From an uncultured Bacillota bacterium (GTDB lineage Bacteria > Bacillota_I > Bacilli_A > RF39 > UBA660), in the NCBI GenBank assembly GCA_958428295.1, contig CAUAFL010000006.1:12609-76608 (forward strand): DNA of 64,000 nucleotides. The letters run 5' to 3'. A model generated the notes under the pieces. That model was not told the origin of the DNA. It saw only the letters and a program-made list of their open reading frames with translations, and ran no database searches. Positions 43,711-51,566 of this stretch are shown piece after piece (position 1 is the stretch's first letter; the number at the start of each line of letters is the position of its first letter). The translations under genes and the position numbers were made by a program.

Positions 43711-44194
43711 TTTGCACCTTTAATTCATATGTGCTATCACTTGCTTTAAAACCAAATTTTTTATACATATTTATAGCAGTGTCATTCAAACTACTTAATT
43801 TAAAATTTGTAATACCCATCTTTTTTGCATATTCAAAGCAAAAACTAAAAAGCTTATTTTGATAACCTTTATTTCTATATTCTTCCCTTGTAAAAACATT
43901 GCAAATATATCCTAACATCCCACTTGAGTTATTATATGTTGGAAAATGTCTATCTAAATAAAAGCCACAATTTGCTACTAATTCATTATCAACAATAACA
44001 CCAAACATAAATAGTGTTTTATTTAAGTTTTCCTTAATATAATCTCTCGTTTTTATTTCTAATTCATTTGGATTAAGTAAGATAGATTTTTCATCAATAT
44101 ACCTTAAATCATAATTTTGAATTCCTAATCTTAACATTATCATATCATCTAAATCATCAATTTCTAACTTTCTAATTACTTCCATATAAAACAT
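43703..44194 (-). CDS. GNAT-family acetyltransferase
   Basis: A 163-residue N-acetyltransferase. Motif A is visible as ICNVFTREEYRNKGYQNKLF (acetyl-CoA loop) and the C-terminal motif as NDTAINMYKKFGFKA. Coupled to the ABC exporter genes, so it may modify the exported compound or give self-protection. GAAAGGA precedes the ATG. Confidence 0.85.
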   Translation of the reverse strand: MFYMEVIRKLEIDDLDDMIMLRLGIQNYDLRYIDEKSILLNPNELEIKTRDYIKENLNKTLFMFGVIVDNELVANCGFYLDRHFPTYNNSSGMLGYICNVFTREEYRNKGYQNKLFSFCFEYAKKMGITNFKLSSLNDTAINMYKKFGFKASDSTYELKVQND

Positions 44195-44269
44195 CCATTC
44201 CTTTCACTTCATTCAATGCATATATAACGTTGAAAAATATAACTATTTTTCAGGCTAAAACCTAATTCC

Positions 44270-44917
44270 TTATTTTTCTGTTTCTTTATTTTTTTCTTCA
44301 CATATTTTAATAAATTCTTTAAATATATTATTCATATTTTTGTCTTTTTTATATAAGCTTTCAGGATGAAATTGAACACCAACATAAAATTTTTTATTTG
44401 AATCTTCAACAACTTCATCTATTCCATTGGGAGAATATGCAACTGCTTTTAAAATCCCTAAATCAGAAGAATAACCTATATGTCTTGAATTAACCATTAT
44501 TTCTTCTTTACCAATTATTTTATAAAACTTTGAATCTTTATTTATTTTTATAGAATGGACATATGGTTCTTAACTATCATGTTCTTTATTATCTAAATTT
44601 CTTTTTATTTCACCTAATGCTTTTACCATCATATGTTTACCATTACAAATTCCTAAAATAGGAATATCATATTCATAACAATATTTGGCTATAAAGCATT
44701 CATATTCATCAGCAAAACCTCCGCCTTGTAAAATTATGCCATTACATAATGCTATTTGATCATAAAGGTTATGTTTTTCAATAGTGGTTAATTGATCTTG
44801 CCAATTATCTTTTAGATATACTTTATCTTCATTTGGTAGTAAAATCCCTATTGCAACTCCACCATTATCAAATATAGCTTGTTCTACTTCGTCACGAATA
44901 AATGTTTCTAATCGCAT
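44270..44917 (-). pseudogene. class I glutamine amidotransferase-like peptidase (C26), broken by a stop
   Basis: The two parts are one frame separated by a single TAA at 44570-44572. The N-terminal part has the nucleophile region GILQ-like GIILQGGGFADEYE and GICNGKHMM (the active-site Cys; the usual Arg-Gly is changed to Asn-Gly). The C-terminal part has VQFHPES with the catalytic His and Glu. The first residues of the family (GI-x-x region) are also missing. Probably a former gamma-glutamyl-amide hydrolase (PuuD type). Confidence 0.75.
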
Positions 44918-45077
44918 TGAATTATTGTTTTTATTAAGTTTCTTAACTTGTAATTCATTTTACAATATACTCTATATACCATATATAATGATAACATAAA
45001 AACGACAAATCTCCTATGAATTGTTGTTTATTTTCTTGAATTATAATCGTTTTTATGACATTAATGACATTTAACTA

Positions 45078-45812
45078 TTATTCATTATCTTCTAAAAAGT
45101 AATTAACCATTTTTTCATAATTATCTTGACTATTTAAACAAGTATCTATTAAATAACCTTTTTCATTATTAGTTTGGTATTCTTTTATACCCCTTATATA
45201 AAAATCTTTATTTCTATCCTCAATAAAGAAAGGCATAATATCATTATATAAACATTCTCTAAACATTATCATTCTTCCAACACGACCATTGCCATCTTGG
45301 AAAGGGTAAATTTTCTCAAATCTAACATGAAATTCAATAATATCCTCAATAGTTTTTTTATCTATTTTATCATACCACTCTAATAATTATTTCATATCAC
45401 TAGCTACATTACTTGGTAAAGATGTTGTAATATTTCCAACAAAGTTCTTTTTGTATTCTCCTACATTAAACCATTCTTTTTCACTATCAGTTAAAGTACC
45501 ATCTTTTAAGATAAAGTGAAATTTTTTTATCATATCTTCAGATAATTTATCCTCAATAGTGTCTAACATATATTTAAATAAAGTAAAATGATTCTTTGTT
45601 TCAGTAGCATCTTTTAAAACAATAACTTTATCTTTGCTCGTTAAAATAGTTCCTGTATCATAAATACTGGCTGTTTCATCAGGTGTTATTGTTGATCCCT
45701 CTATATGATTTATATTATAAGAAAAATCAAGTTGTGTTTTATGATAAAGACTACCTGATAAACCAATATTTTTTTGTTCAATTAATGCTTTTTTAATTTT
45801 ACTTACTTCCAT
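45078..45812 (-). pseudogene. Fic family protein, inactivated
   Basis: One frame broken by TAA at 45387-45389. The N-terminal part has the Fic regulatory helix region SYNINHIEGSTITPDET; after the stop the core motif reads KIYPFQDGNGRVGRM. Fic enzymes need His in H-P-F-x-D/E-G-N-G-R; here it is Tyr (TAC), one base from CAC. So the gene has both a nonsense change and loss of the catalytic His. Fic proteins transfer AMP to target proteins. Confidence 0.8.
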
Positions 45813-46002
45813 TTTTTTTGCCTCCCTTTAAAATTAATTCTACTTCTTTCATAGTTCTATCAACAATTGCTAGTGATAAAAAGTTACAGATAAATGCCAT
45901 GCTAAGTAATCCTAAAATTGTTCCAAATTGATACATAAAATCTTTAATCCATATATCAGCAATTACACAAATACATATAACTAAATAATATGATACGACC
46001 AT
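45799..46002 (-). pseudogene. remnant of a small membrane protein (67 aa)
   Basis: Two spans (VVSYYLVICICVIADIW; FGTILGLLSMAFICNFLSLAI) and a basic end, overlapping the Fic start. The frame stays open upstream into NRKIDKSYDKNLTRKSSEFI without a start, so it is probably the 3' part of a longer protein whose 5' part is the next entry. Confidence 0.45.
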
Positions 46003-46105
46003 AAAGAATATAAATTCTGATGATTTTCTAGTTAAGTTTTTATCATAACTTTTATCTATTTTTCTATTTCCTGTTTTCCCTCTTTAGACCATTTTGTAAT
46101 AAACA

Positions 46106-46252
46106 TTAAATAGCCAACATATTTAATCCTAAAGATACCCAAAAGAAATTTGTACTATTATTTATATTAAAACAAACTAAAATAAATGAAATAACTAATA
46201 ATATTAGACTAACAACTTGAATCTTATTTAATCTCTTTAAACTATTTACCAT
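46106..46252 (-). pseudogene. probable 5' part of the same membrane protein (48 aa)
   Basis: ATG overlapping the end of the XRE gene, MVNSLKRLNKIQVVSLILL, two spans, then TAA. About 100 bases on, another frame continues with membrane segments. One or more frameshifts would join them. The reading is tentative. Confidence 0.4.
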
Positions 46253-46733
46253 TTCTAAACTCCTCAATAGCATTACTATTTAATAATTTCATAATTTCTT
46301 CGTTTGTTTCATTTTGATATTCAAGATCCTCTATTGTTTCTAATAATACATTTTTCTTTCCTTCATCTGAACTAACAGAAGCATTTTTTAATGATTCTAT
46401 AACTACTTTATTATTGCTAATTGAACTTTCTATACTATCCATTGCTTCTTTTAATTCTTTTCCTCTTAACTTAGAGTAATGTTCAAGTAAATATGGATTA
46501 AGTGAACTAACTTGTGATCCTAAACCTGAAGCATACATTAAATCATTATAATTAACTCCTATGTATTTACTTATCTTTCTTAATAATTTGGGATTAGGTA
46601 CTTCTCGTTCTCCAGATTCTATTCTTGAAATATCAGAAGAACTAATATTTGCAAGTTCTGCAAGTTGTCGCATAGACAAATTATTTTCTTTTCTACCTTG
46701 CTGAATTAACTCTCCAACTTTAGTTTTAGCCAT
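46242..46733 (-). CDS. XRE-family repressor of the accessory region
   Basis: A 163-residue protein: XRE domain residues 7-62 (LIQQGRKENNLSMRQLAELANISSSDISRIESG) and a coiled-coil C-terminal half (KELKEAMDSIESSISNN). Preceded by GAAAGGACG and a strong promoter. It likely binds the inverted repeat in the divergent promoter region. Confidence 0.88.
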   Translation of the reverse strand: MAKTKVGELIQQGRKENNLSMRQLAELANISSSDISRIESGEREVPNPKLLRKISKYIGVNYNDLMYASGLGSQVSSLNPYLLEHYSKLRGKELKEAMDSIESSISNNKVVIESLKNASVSSDEGKKNVLLETIEDLEYQNETNEEIMKLLNSNAIEEFRNGK

Positions 46734-46756
46734 ACTTTCACGTCCTTTCTGAATTG

Positions 46757-46841
46757 ATTATAACACATTCATTGCTTTTTTGCAACGATTTTAATTTATT
46801 TTTGCAAAAAAGGTTGATTTTTGAATTTGTGGTGTTATGAT
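46757..46841. promoter_or_regulatory. divergent promoters sharing an inverted-repeat operator
   Basis: Minus strand: TTGCAA (46780-46785), 17 bases, TATAAT (46757-46762), for the XRE gene. Plus strand: TTGATT (46814-46819), 16 bases, TATGAT (46836-46841). The perfect repeat CTTTTTTGCA (46775-46784) / TGCAAAAAAG (46803-46812) covers the minus -35 and borders the plus -35. The rest of 46842-47046 is an untranslated plus-strand leader with no clear gene. Confidence 0.7.
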
Positions 46842-47046
46842 GATGTTAGATTGCAACAGAAAAAGTAATTTGAAACAAAAATAAAATAAGGTGTTAAGAT
46901 AAAGACATAAAAAGTTTAAAAAAGTTCTTTGAAAATTGAATAGAGTTAGAAATCGCCGATATGCTGACTCATTAAATAAGTACAAGGCAAAGCCCCTATT
47001 GGTACGGGAGTTCTAGTTTAACTTAAAACTAAAATATAAAAAAGAA

Positions 47047-47220
47047 ATGGAGGAAAAATATGGAAGCACAAGAAACACTAATTTAATATCTAAACAATGG
47101 TGTACATTTGAAGAGTTGATGACATTAGGAGAATTTGGTAGAAACTCTGCTTTAAAAGTAAAAAGAGAGATTAAAAATAAATTAAATGATATTGTAAATA
47201 CCATAAATAATTTAACTTAA
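47047..47220 (+). CDS. small excisionase-like / DUF3173-like protein, possibly frameshifted
   Basis: A 57-codon frame containing WCTFEELMTLGEFGRNSALKV and KREIKNKLNDIV, like the small helix-turn-helix proteins that precede integrases in conjugative elements. The best ribosome site (GGAGG) instead serves an ATG eleven bases after the first one, which gives a nine-codon frame ending in TAA. A small indel has therefore probably separated the true start from the domain. No integrase follows. Confidence 0.45.
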   Translation: MEEKYGSTRNTNLISKQWCTFEELMTLGEFGRNSALKVKREIKNKLNDIVNTINNLT

Positions 47221-47326
47221 ACTAAATTAAACCACCTTAAACTTTTAAAAAAACACCATTTTGGGTAGTTGAATGGTGGTTGAAACTAAATAAATTAAAC
47301 TAAAACCCTTTAAATACAACAAAAAT

Positions 47327-47343
47327 GAGCCCAAAATGGGCTC
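47327..47343 (-). terminator. terminator downstream of metK
   Basis: GAGCCCA/TGGGCTC (7 pairs, 3-base loop), followed on the minus strand by ATTTTTG. The remainder of 47221-47484 shows only short weak inverted repeats. Confidence 0.6.
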
Positions 47344-47484
47344 TTCAGGGGGTTCGGTTGAATATAACTCCACATACAATCGTGGATTATAATCAGCATG
47401 ACAAATAAGTTATCTATCATGCATATTAATCATAACTAAAATTTGGGCTCTTGTCAATTTTATTTTTACATTTTGTAAAATTAA

Positions 47485-48501
47485 TTATTCAATTTGACCA
47501 TAACGAGCTTTTTCCTCATAACAAATCTGTCGCAACTGTAATTGTTCTATCATTATGGGCACTTGACAAATTTGATAATATTTTTGTTCTACATCTAAAT
47601 AGCCTTTATCACTAACTACAAAAATGCTAACAGGAGCTTTTTTCCCAATGACGTAAGCTAATTGTACCAAACACCACTTCAAATGATACTGAATTAAATA
47701 CTCCTTAGCAATCTGGCGCGCCTGATATTGAGCACTACGATCAACTTTTGTTGGATCCTTCCCACTAAAGGAACCCCCTCCAACAGGTGCAAAACCTTGA
47801 TATGTATCAACGACAATTTTACGGCCACTAAGTCCCGAATCAGCAGCAAAACCACCCAGCGCAAAACGACCTGTTGGATTTAATAAATAGGAATCTACTG
47901 CCACCTGATATTTTTGACAAATAGCATTACATTGATCGATAATTAACTGATCGGTAACTGAACGATTCTTTTCATCATTTTGGTAGGAGATCACAAAACA
48001 GCGAATCCGTTGTAACTTTCTATCAGCACTATAAACTGCCGTAATTTGTGCTTTACCATCTGGAAATAAATGTTCATTTTCTCGTTGAACCAAATCATAC
48101 CACTGACTCAATTCTTTTAGAATTACCATTGCTGTTGGCAACAATTGTACCGTATCATCACAAGCATAACCAAACATTAGCCCTTGGTCTCCTGCCCCTC
48201 CTACTTCTTCTTTTGTTCCCATAGCAATATCAGGACTCTGCTTGCCAATATTATTGATAATCTCATAAGAAGTATCATACCCAACATCTATTAAGACACG
48301 TCGTACAATTTCCTCAACTGGTACCAAAGCAGTGGAACTAATTTCGCCCGTTAAAAAGATTTTTCCTTTACCACCCATCGTCTCAACAGCACAACGAGCA
48401 TACGGATCCTTCTTTAAATAAGCATCTAAAATAGCATCACTAATCTGATCACACACCTTATCAGGATGACCACGAAAAACAATTTCATTACTAAAAAGCA
48501 T
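47485..48501 (-). CDS. metK: S-adenosylmethionine synthetase, short divergent form
   Basis: Makes SAM from methionine and ATP. Signatures: FRGHPDKVCDQISDAILDAY (ATP-binding His and Asp), GGAGDQGLMFGYA (hexapeptide region) and GGGSFSGKDPTKVDRS (P-loop-like). At 338 residues it is clearly shorter than the usual 380-400, and some conserved positions differ (APVGGGS instead of the common His-Gly-Gly-Gly). All main catalytic motifs remain. No SAM riboswitch is visible upstream. Confidence 0.9.
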   Translation of the reverse strand: MLFSNEIVFRGHPDKVCDQISDAILDAYLKKDPYARCAVETMGGKGKIFLTGEISSTALVPVEEIVRRVLIDVGYDTSYEIINNIGKQSPDIAMGTKEEVGGAGDQGLMFGYACDDTVQLLPTAMVILKELSQWYDLVQRENEHLFPDGKAQITAVYSADRKLQRIRCFVISYQNDEKNRSVTDQLIIDQCNAICQKYQVAVDSYLLNPTGRFALGGFAADSGLSGRKIVVDTYQGFAPVGGGSFSGKDPTKVDRSAQYQARQIAKEYLIQYHLKWCLVQLAYVIGKKAPVSIFVVSDKGYLDVEQKYYQICQVPIMIEQLQLRQICYEEKARYGQIE

Positions 48502-48557
48502 TCTTTTCCTCCTCTATGTTATTTTAACAAAAAAAGAGCCTTTTAAAGACACTTTCT

Positions 48558-50558
48558 TTAACTATGGACAATTAATGACATTAAACGTTGCTTCAAGGCA
48601 TCTTCATCACTTTCCTTACACTGTAAATACTCATAAGAATCCTCTTTAGCTTGCAATAAAATTTTATAATCACGGGCTAAATCAGCGATTTTGAAAGTCA
48701 TATCACCACTTTGTTTCGTTCCAAATAAATCACCATGTCCTCGTAATTTAAAGTCCTCTTCACTAATTTCAAAACCATCATCCGTTTTTTCCATGATCTC
48801 TAAACGTTTGGTGTCACTATCACTGATCAAAAGACAATAAGACTGCAACTCACTTCTTCCAACCCGTCCTCGCAATTGATGAAGTGTTGATAAACCAAAG
48901 CGATCGGCATCAAAAATAACCATCATGGTTGCATTCGCAACATCCACCCCTACTTCAATTACTGTCGTGCTAATTAAAATTTGAACTTGATTATTACAAA
49001 AATCTTGCATTATTTTTTCTTTATCATCCGCTGCTAATTTCCCATGAATTAGACCAATTTTAAATTTACTGCCAAAAGCCAAATTCATCTTATCACGCAA
49101 TTCATTAACATTGGTTAAATCACTATTCTCACTCTCCTCTATTAAGGGAGCAATAACATAAATTTGGTGAAAAGAAATTAGTTGTTGGTACATAGCGGCC
49201 AATACTTCCTTTATCTGCTCATTCTTTTTTATTTTTGTCTCAATTTTTTTTCGTCCTTTGGGTCTTGTTTTGATTGTTGAGACATCCATATCGCCATAAA
49301 TCGTTAAGGCATAAGTTCTAGGAATAGGGGTGGCACTCATGTATAAAGTATCCGGTTTTTGACCTTTATTCTCTAAATTAGCCCGTTGATGAACACCAAA
49401 ACGATGCTGCTCATCAGTAATGACTAATCCTAAGTTATGATATACTACTTCTTCTTGAATTAAAGCATGTGTTCCTACAACCATATCAATCGTTCCATCT
49501 GCTAACTGTTGGTAAATTGCTAACTTTTCCTTCTTAGTTAAAGAACCCGTCAATAAGGCTATGGTTATATCATAATCCTTTAAAAATTGTTGTAAACTAA
49601 GATAGTGCTGCGTCGCTAAAATTTCTGTGGGAGCCATTAATGCACTTTGATAACCACTCAAATAATTGGCATACATGGCAATAAAAGCAACAATTGTCTT
49701 ACCGCTACCAACATCTCCTTGCAACAACCGGTTCATACGTCCTTTCTGCTCCAAATCAACTAAAATAGCCTCCATAGAAAGGAGTTGATCTTTCGTTAAA
49801 GAAAAAGGTAACGTCTCAATAAACTCTGTAATTTTCCTACGGTCGATAGTTCTAGACAGACCAACATTTAGACGGCGATGTTCTTCCTTTAAATAATTGA
49901 TTTTAAACATAAATTCAAACAATTCTTCATATTTTAAGCGAATAAGCGCTTCTTTCAACTTGTCACTTGTTGGTGGATTATGCACAATATTTAAAGCTGT
50001 TTTCTTATTCACAAAATGATACTTTGCTTGATAAGTTGCAGGAATGGCATCCGTAATCTCCTTACTATTTCCAAGAAGAGCCATATTAATATAAAGAGCC
50101 ATATTTTTATTAGAAATACCGTTCGTCAAATGATAAATTGGTTCAATCTTTACCTTGTTAGACAAAGTTTCCATTTTAATATCTGAAGCAGTTATGACAT
50201 TTTTTTTCTTATCTAATTTACCAATCACCGTTACTCCTGTTCCAACTAATAATTGATTTTTAAGGAAAGCCCGATTAAAAATTGACACCCCCACAATGCC
50301 ACTAGCGGTCACTAAGCGAAAATTCATTTTATTAAGTCCCGCTTTAAAACGAACCAAAATAGGACTACTTTCTATTTTTCCATCAATAATAATATGCGCT
50401 CCATCTTCTGTTTCTTGCAGATTACCACGTTTTAACACTTCATAGCGAAATGGATAATGATTCACTAAATCATTCACCGTATATATTCCCAATTTATTAA
50501 GCAAAATCACTGCCCGAGGACCAACGCCTTTCACATCCTGTAATGCCACTATTACCAC
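48558..50558 (-). CDS. recG: ATP-dependent DNA helicase RecG
   Basis: A 666-residue helicase that remodels stalled forks and Holliday junctions. The N-terminal wedge/OB domain holds VKGVGPRAVILLNKLGI. Motor domain: GDVGSGKTIVAF (Walker A), TDEQHRFG (DExH), SATPIPRT (motif III), TTVIEVGVDVANATMM and QLRGRVGRSE (motif VI). Full length for the family. Confidence 0.96.
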   Translation of the reverse strand: MVIVALQDVKGVGPRAVILLNKLGIYTVNDLVNHYPFRYEVLKRGNLQETEDGAHIIIDGKIESSPILVRFKAGLNKMNFRLVTASGIVGVSIFNRAFLKNQLLVGTGVTVIGKLDKKKNVITASDIKMETLSNKVKIEPIYHLTNGISNKNMALYINMALLGNSKEITDAIPATYQAKYHFVNKKTALNIVHNPPTSDKLKEALIRLKYEELFEFMFKINYLKEEHRRLNVGLSRTIDRRKITEFIETLPFSLTKDQLLSMEAILVDLEQKGRMNRLLQGDVGSGKTIVAFIAMYANYLSGYQSALMAPTEILATQHYLSLQQFLKDYDITIALLTGSLTKKEKLAIYQQLADGTIDMVVGTHALIQEEVVYHNLGLVITDEQHRFGVHQRANLENKGQKPDTLYMSATPIPRTYALTIYGDMDVSTIKTRPKGRKKIETKIKKNEQIKEVLAAMYQQLISFHQIYVIAPLIEESENSDLTNVNELRDKMNLAFGSKFKIGLIHGKLAADDKEKIMQDFCNNQVQILISTTVIEVGVDVANATMMVIFDADRFGLSTLHQLRGRVGRSELQSYCLLISDSDTKRLEIMEKTDDGFEISEEDFKLRGHGDLFGTKQSGDMTFKIADLARDYKILLQAKEDSYEYLQCKESDEDALKQRLMSLIVHS

Positions 50559-50637
50559 CTCTTTACTGCCTCATATTATAGCATGTTTTTTGACATTTTT
50601 AAAGAATAAAAACATAAAATTCATTAAGGAGGATTTT

Positions 50638-51381
50638 ATGAAATTAATAGCGGACGGCGGAGCCATTACTAAAAATGCCACTGCCAATACTAGAGACTCC
50701 ATCATTTTAGGACTAAACAAACCTTATATTGATGGATTTCGTTTGAATATTTATATTACAAAGGACAACGAATTAGTTACAACAAGTGAAGAAATAGCTG
50801 ATTATTTTGAAAAGAACAATAAAAGGATAAAAGACCTTCCTCTTCGTAAATTAATAGGTTATAACGTGGGAACAAAAATTCATCATCAAAGAATTATGAC
50901 TCTCAAAGAAGTATTAGAAATTTTTAAAAGTTACAATAAAGATTTAATATTAAACCTTCAGGATCAAGGAAAGGACAATGCCTTATTCATTGACTTAGTA
51001 TTAGTCACAATTAGACCCTATGCAAAATTAAACATTTACTTAGAAAGCGAAAATAAAGAAATCATTTCCTACTTACAAAGTAGTCATTCCTGCCACCCAA
51101 TTGGTGCTGTGGTCAATGAAAATAATATTGAAAACTGGCAAATGCAAGTTGACTTCTACGATATTATTGTAACATTACTAACAAAAGTAGATATTCGTCA
51201 AAAAATTAATAATAACAAACTAATCATGATTCATGAAATTAATCGCCAAGAAGTTTTTGATTTAATTTATAACGAATACAAGGATATTTTCAACTCCATT
51301 TTTATTATTACCTCCTATATTGCTGCCATCAATTATAATCCTATCGTCACAAACAACAATCACAATTTAGAAAGTTACTAA
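50638..51381 (+). CDS. glycerophosphodiester phosphodiesterase-like protein, degenerate active site
   Basis: A 247-residue protein beginning MKLIADGGAI after an excellent AAGGAGG. It follows the GDPD layout: an NT...ILGLNKPYIDGFRLNIYITKDNELV opening, LTLKEVLEIFK-like MTLKEVLEIFKSYNKDLILNLQ in the middle. However the first catalytic His-Arg-Gly is Asp-Gly-Gly, the ENT is ANT, and the HD pair after the second strand is absent. It may bind but not cut phosphodiesters. Confidence 0.65.
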   Translation: MKLIADGGAITKNATANTRDSIILGLNKPYIDGFRLNIYITKDNELVTTSEEIADYFEKNNKRIKDLPLRKLIGYNVGTKIHHQRIMTLKEVLEIFKSYNKDLILNLQDQGKDNALFIDLVLVTIRPYAKLNIYLESENKEIISYLQSSHSCHPIGAVVNENNIENWQMQVDFYDIIVTLLTKVDIRQKINNNKLIMIHEINRQEVFDLIYNEYKDIFNSIFIITSYIAAINYNPIVTNNNHNLESY

Positions 51382-51397
51382 TTTTTTTAAAAAACGG

Positions 51398-51535
51398 TTG
51401 ACAAAAGAGCCTAAAGTGATTATTATAAAAAGCACCAATTCGGAAATTAGGCGAATTGGTCGCTAGTATCACACTAGCCAACCCCTTTTTATTCTTTTTA
51501 TGAAGCTGTCCCTAGGGGGTGCAGCTTCTATTTTT
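51398..51535 (+). ncRNA. candidate structured small RNA with own promoter and terminator
   Basis: Promoter TTGACA (51398-51403), 17 bases, TATTAT (51421-51426). Then stem ACCAATTCG/CGAATTGGT (51434-51460), stem GCTAG/CTAGC (51462-51478), a CCCC then T-rich stretch, and terminator GAAGCTG/CAGCTTC (51502-51528) with a T-run. The CCCC at 51482-51485 could pair with the GGGGG in the terminator loop. No reading frame of note. Not a class I recognise; about 100 bases long. Confidence 0.6.
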
Positions 51536-51566
51536 GTGTCTACCAAAGTTTTGCAAAAAAAAAAGA

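Noticed and set aside
48502..48557. Possible SAM riboswitch upstream of metK
   Set aside because: The gap to recG is too short (56 bases) and shows none of the SAM aptamer stems.
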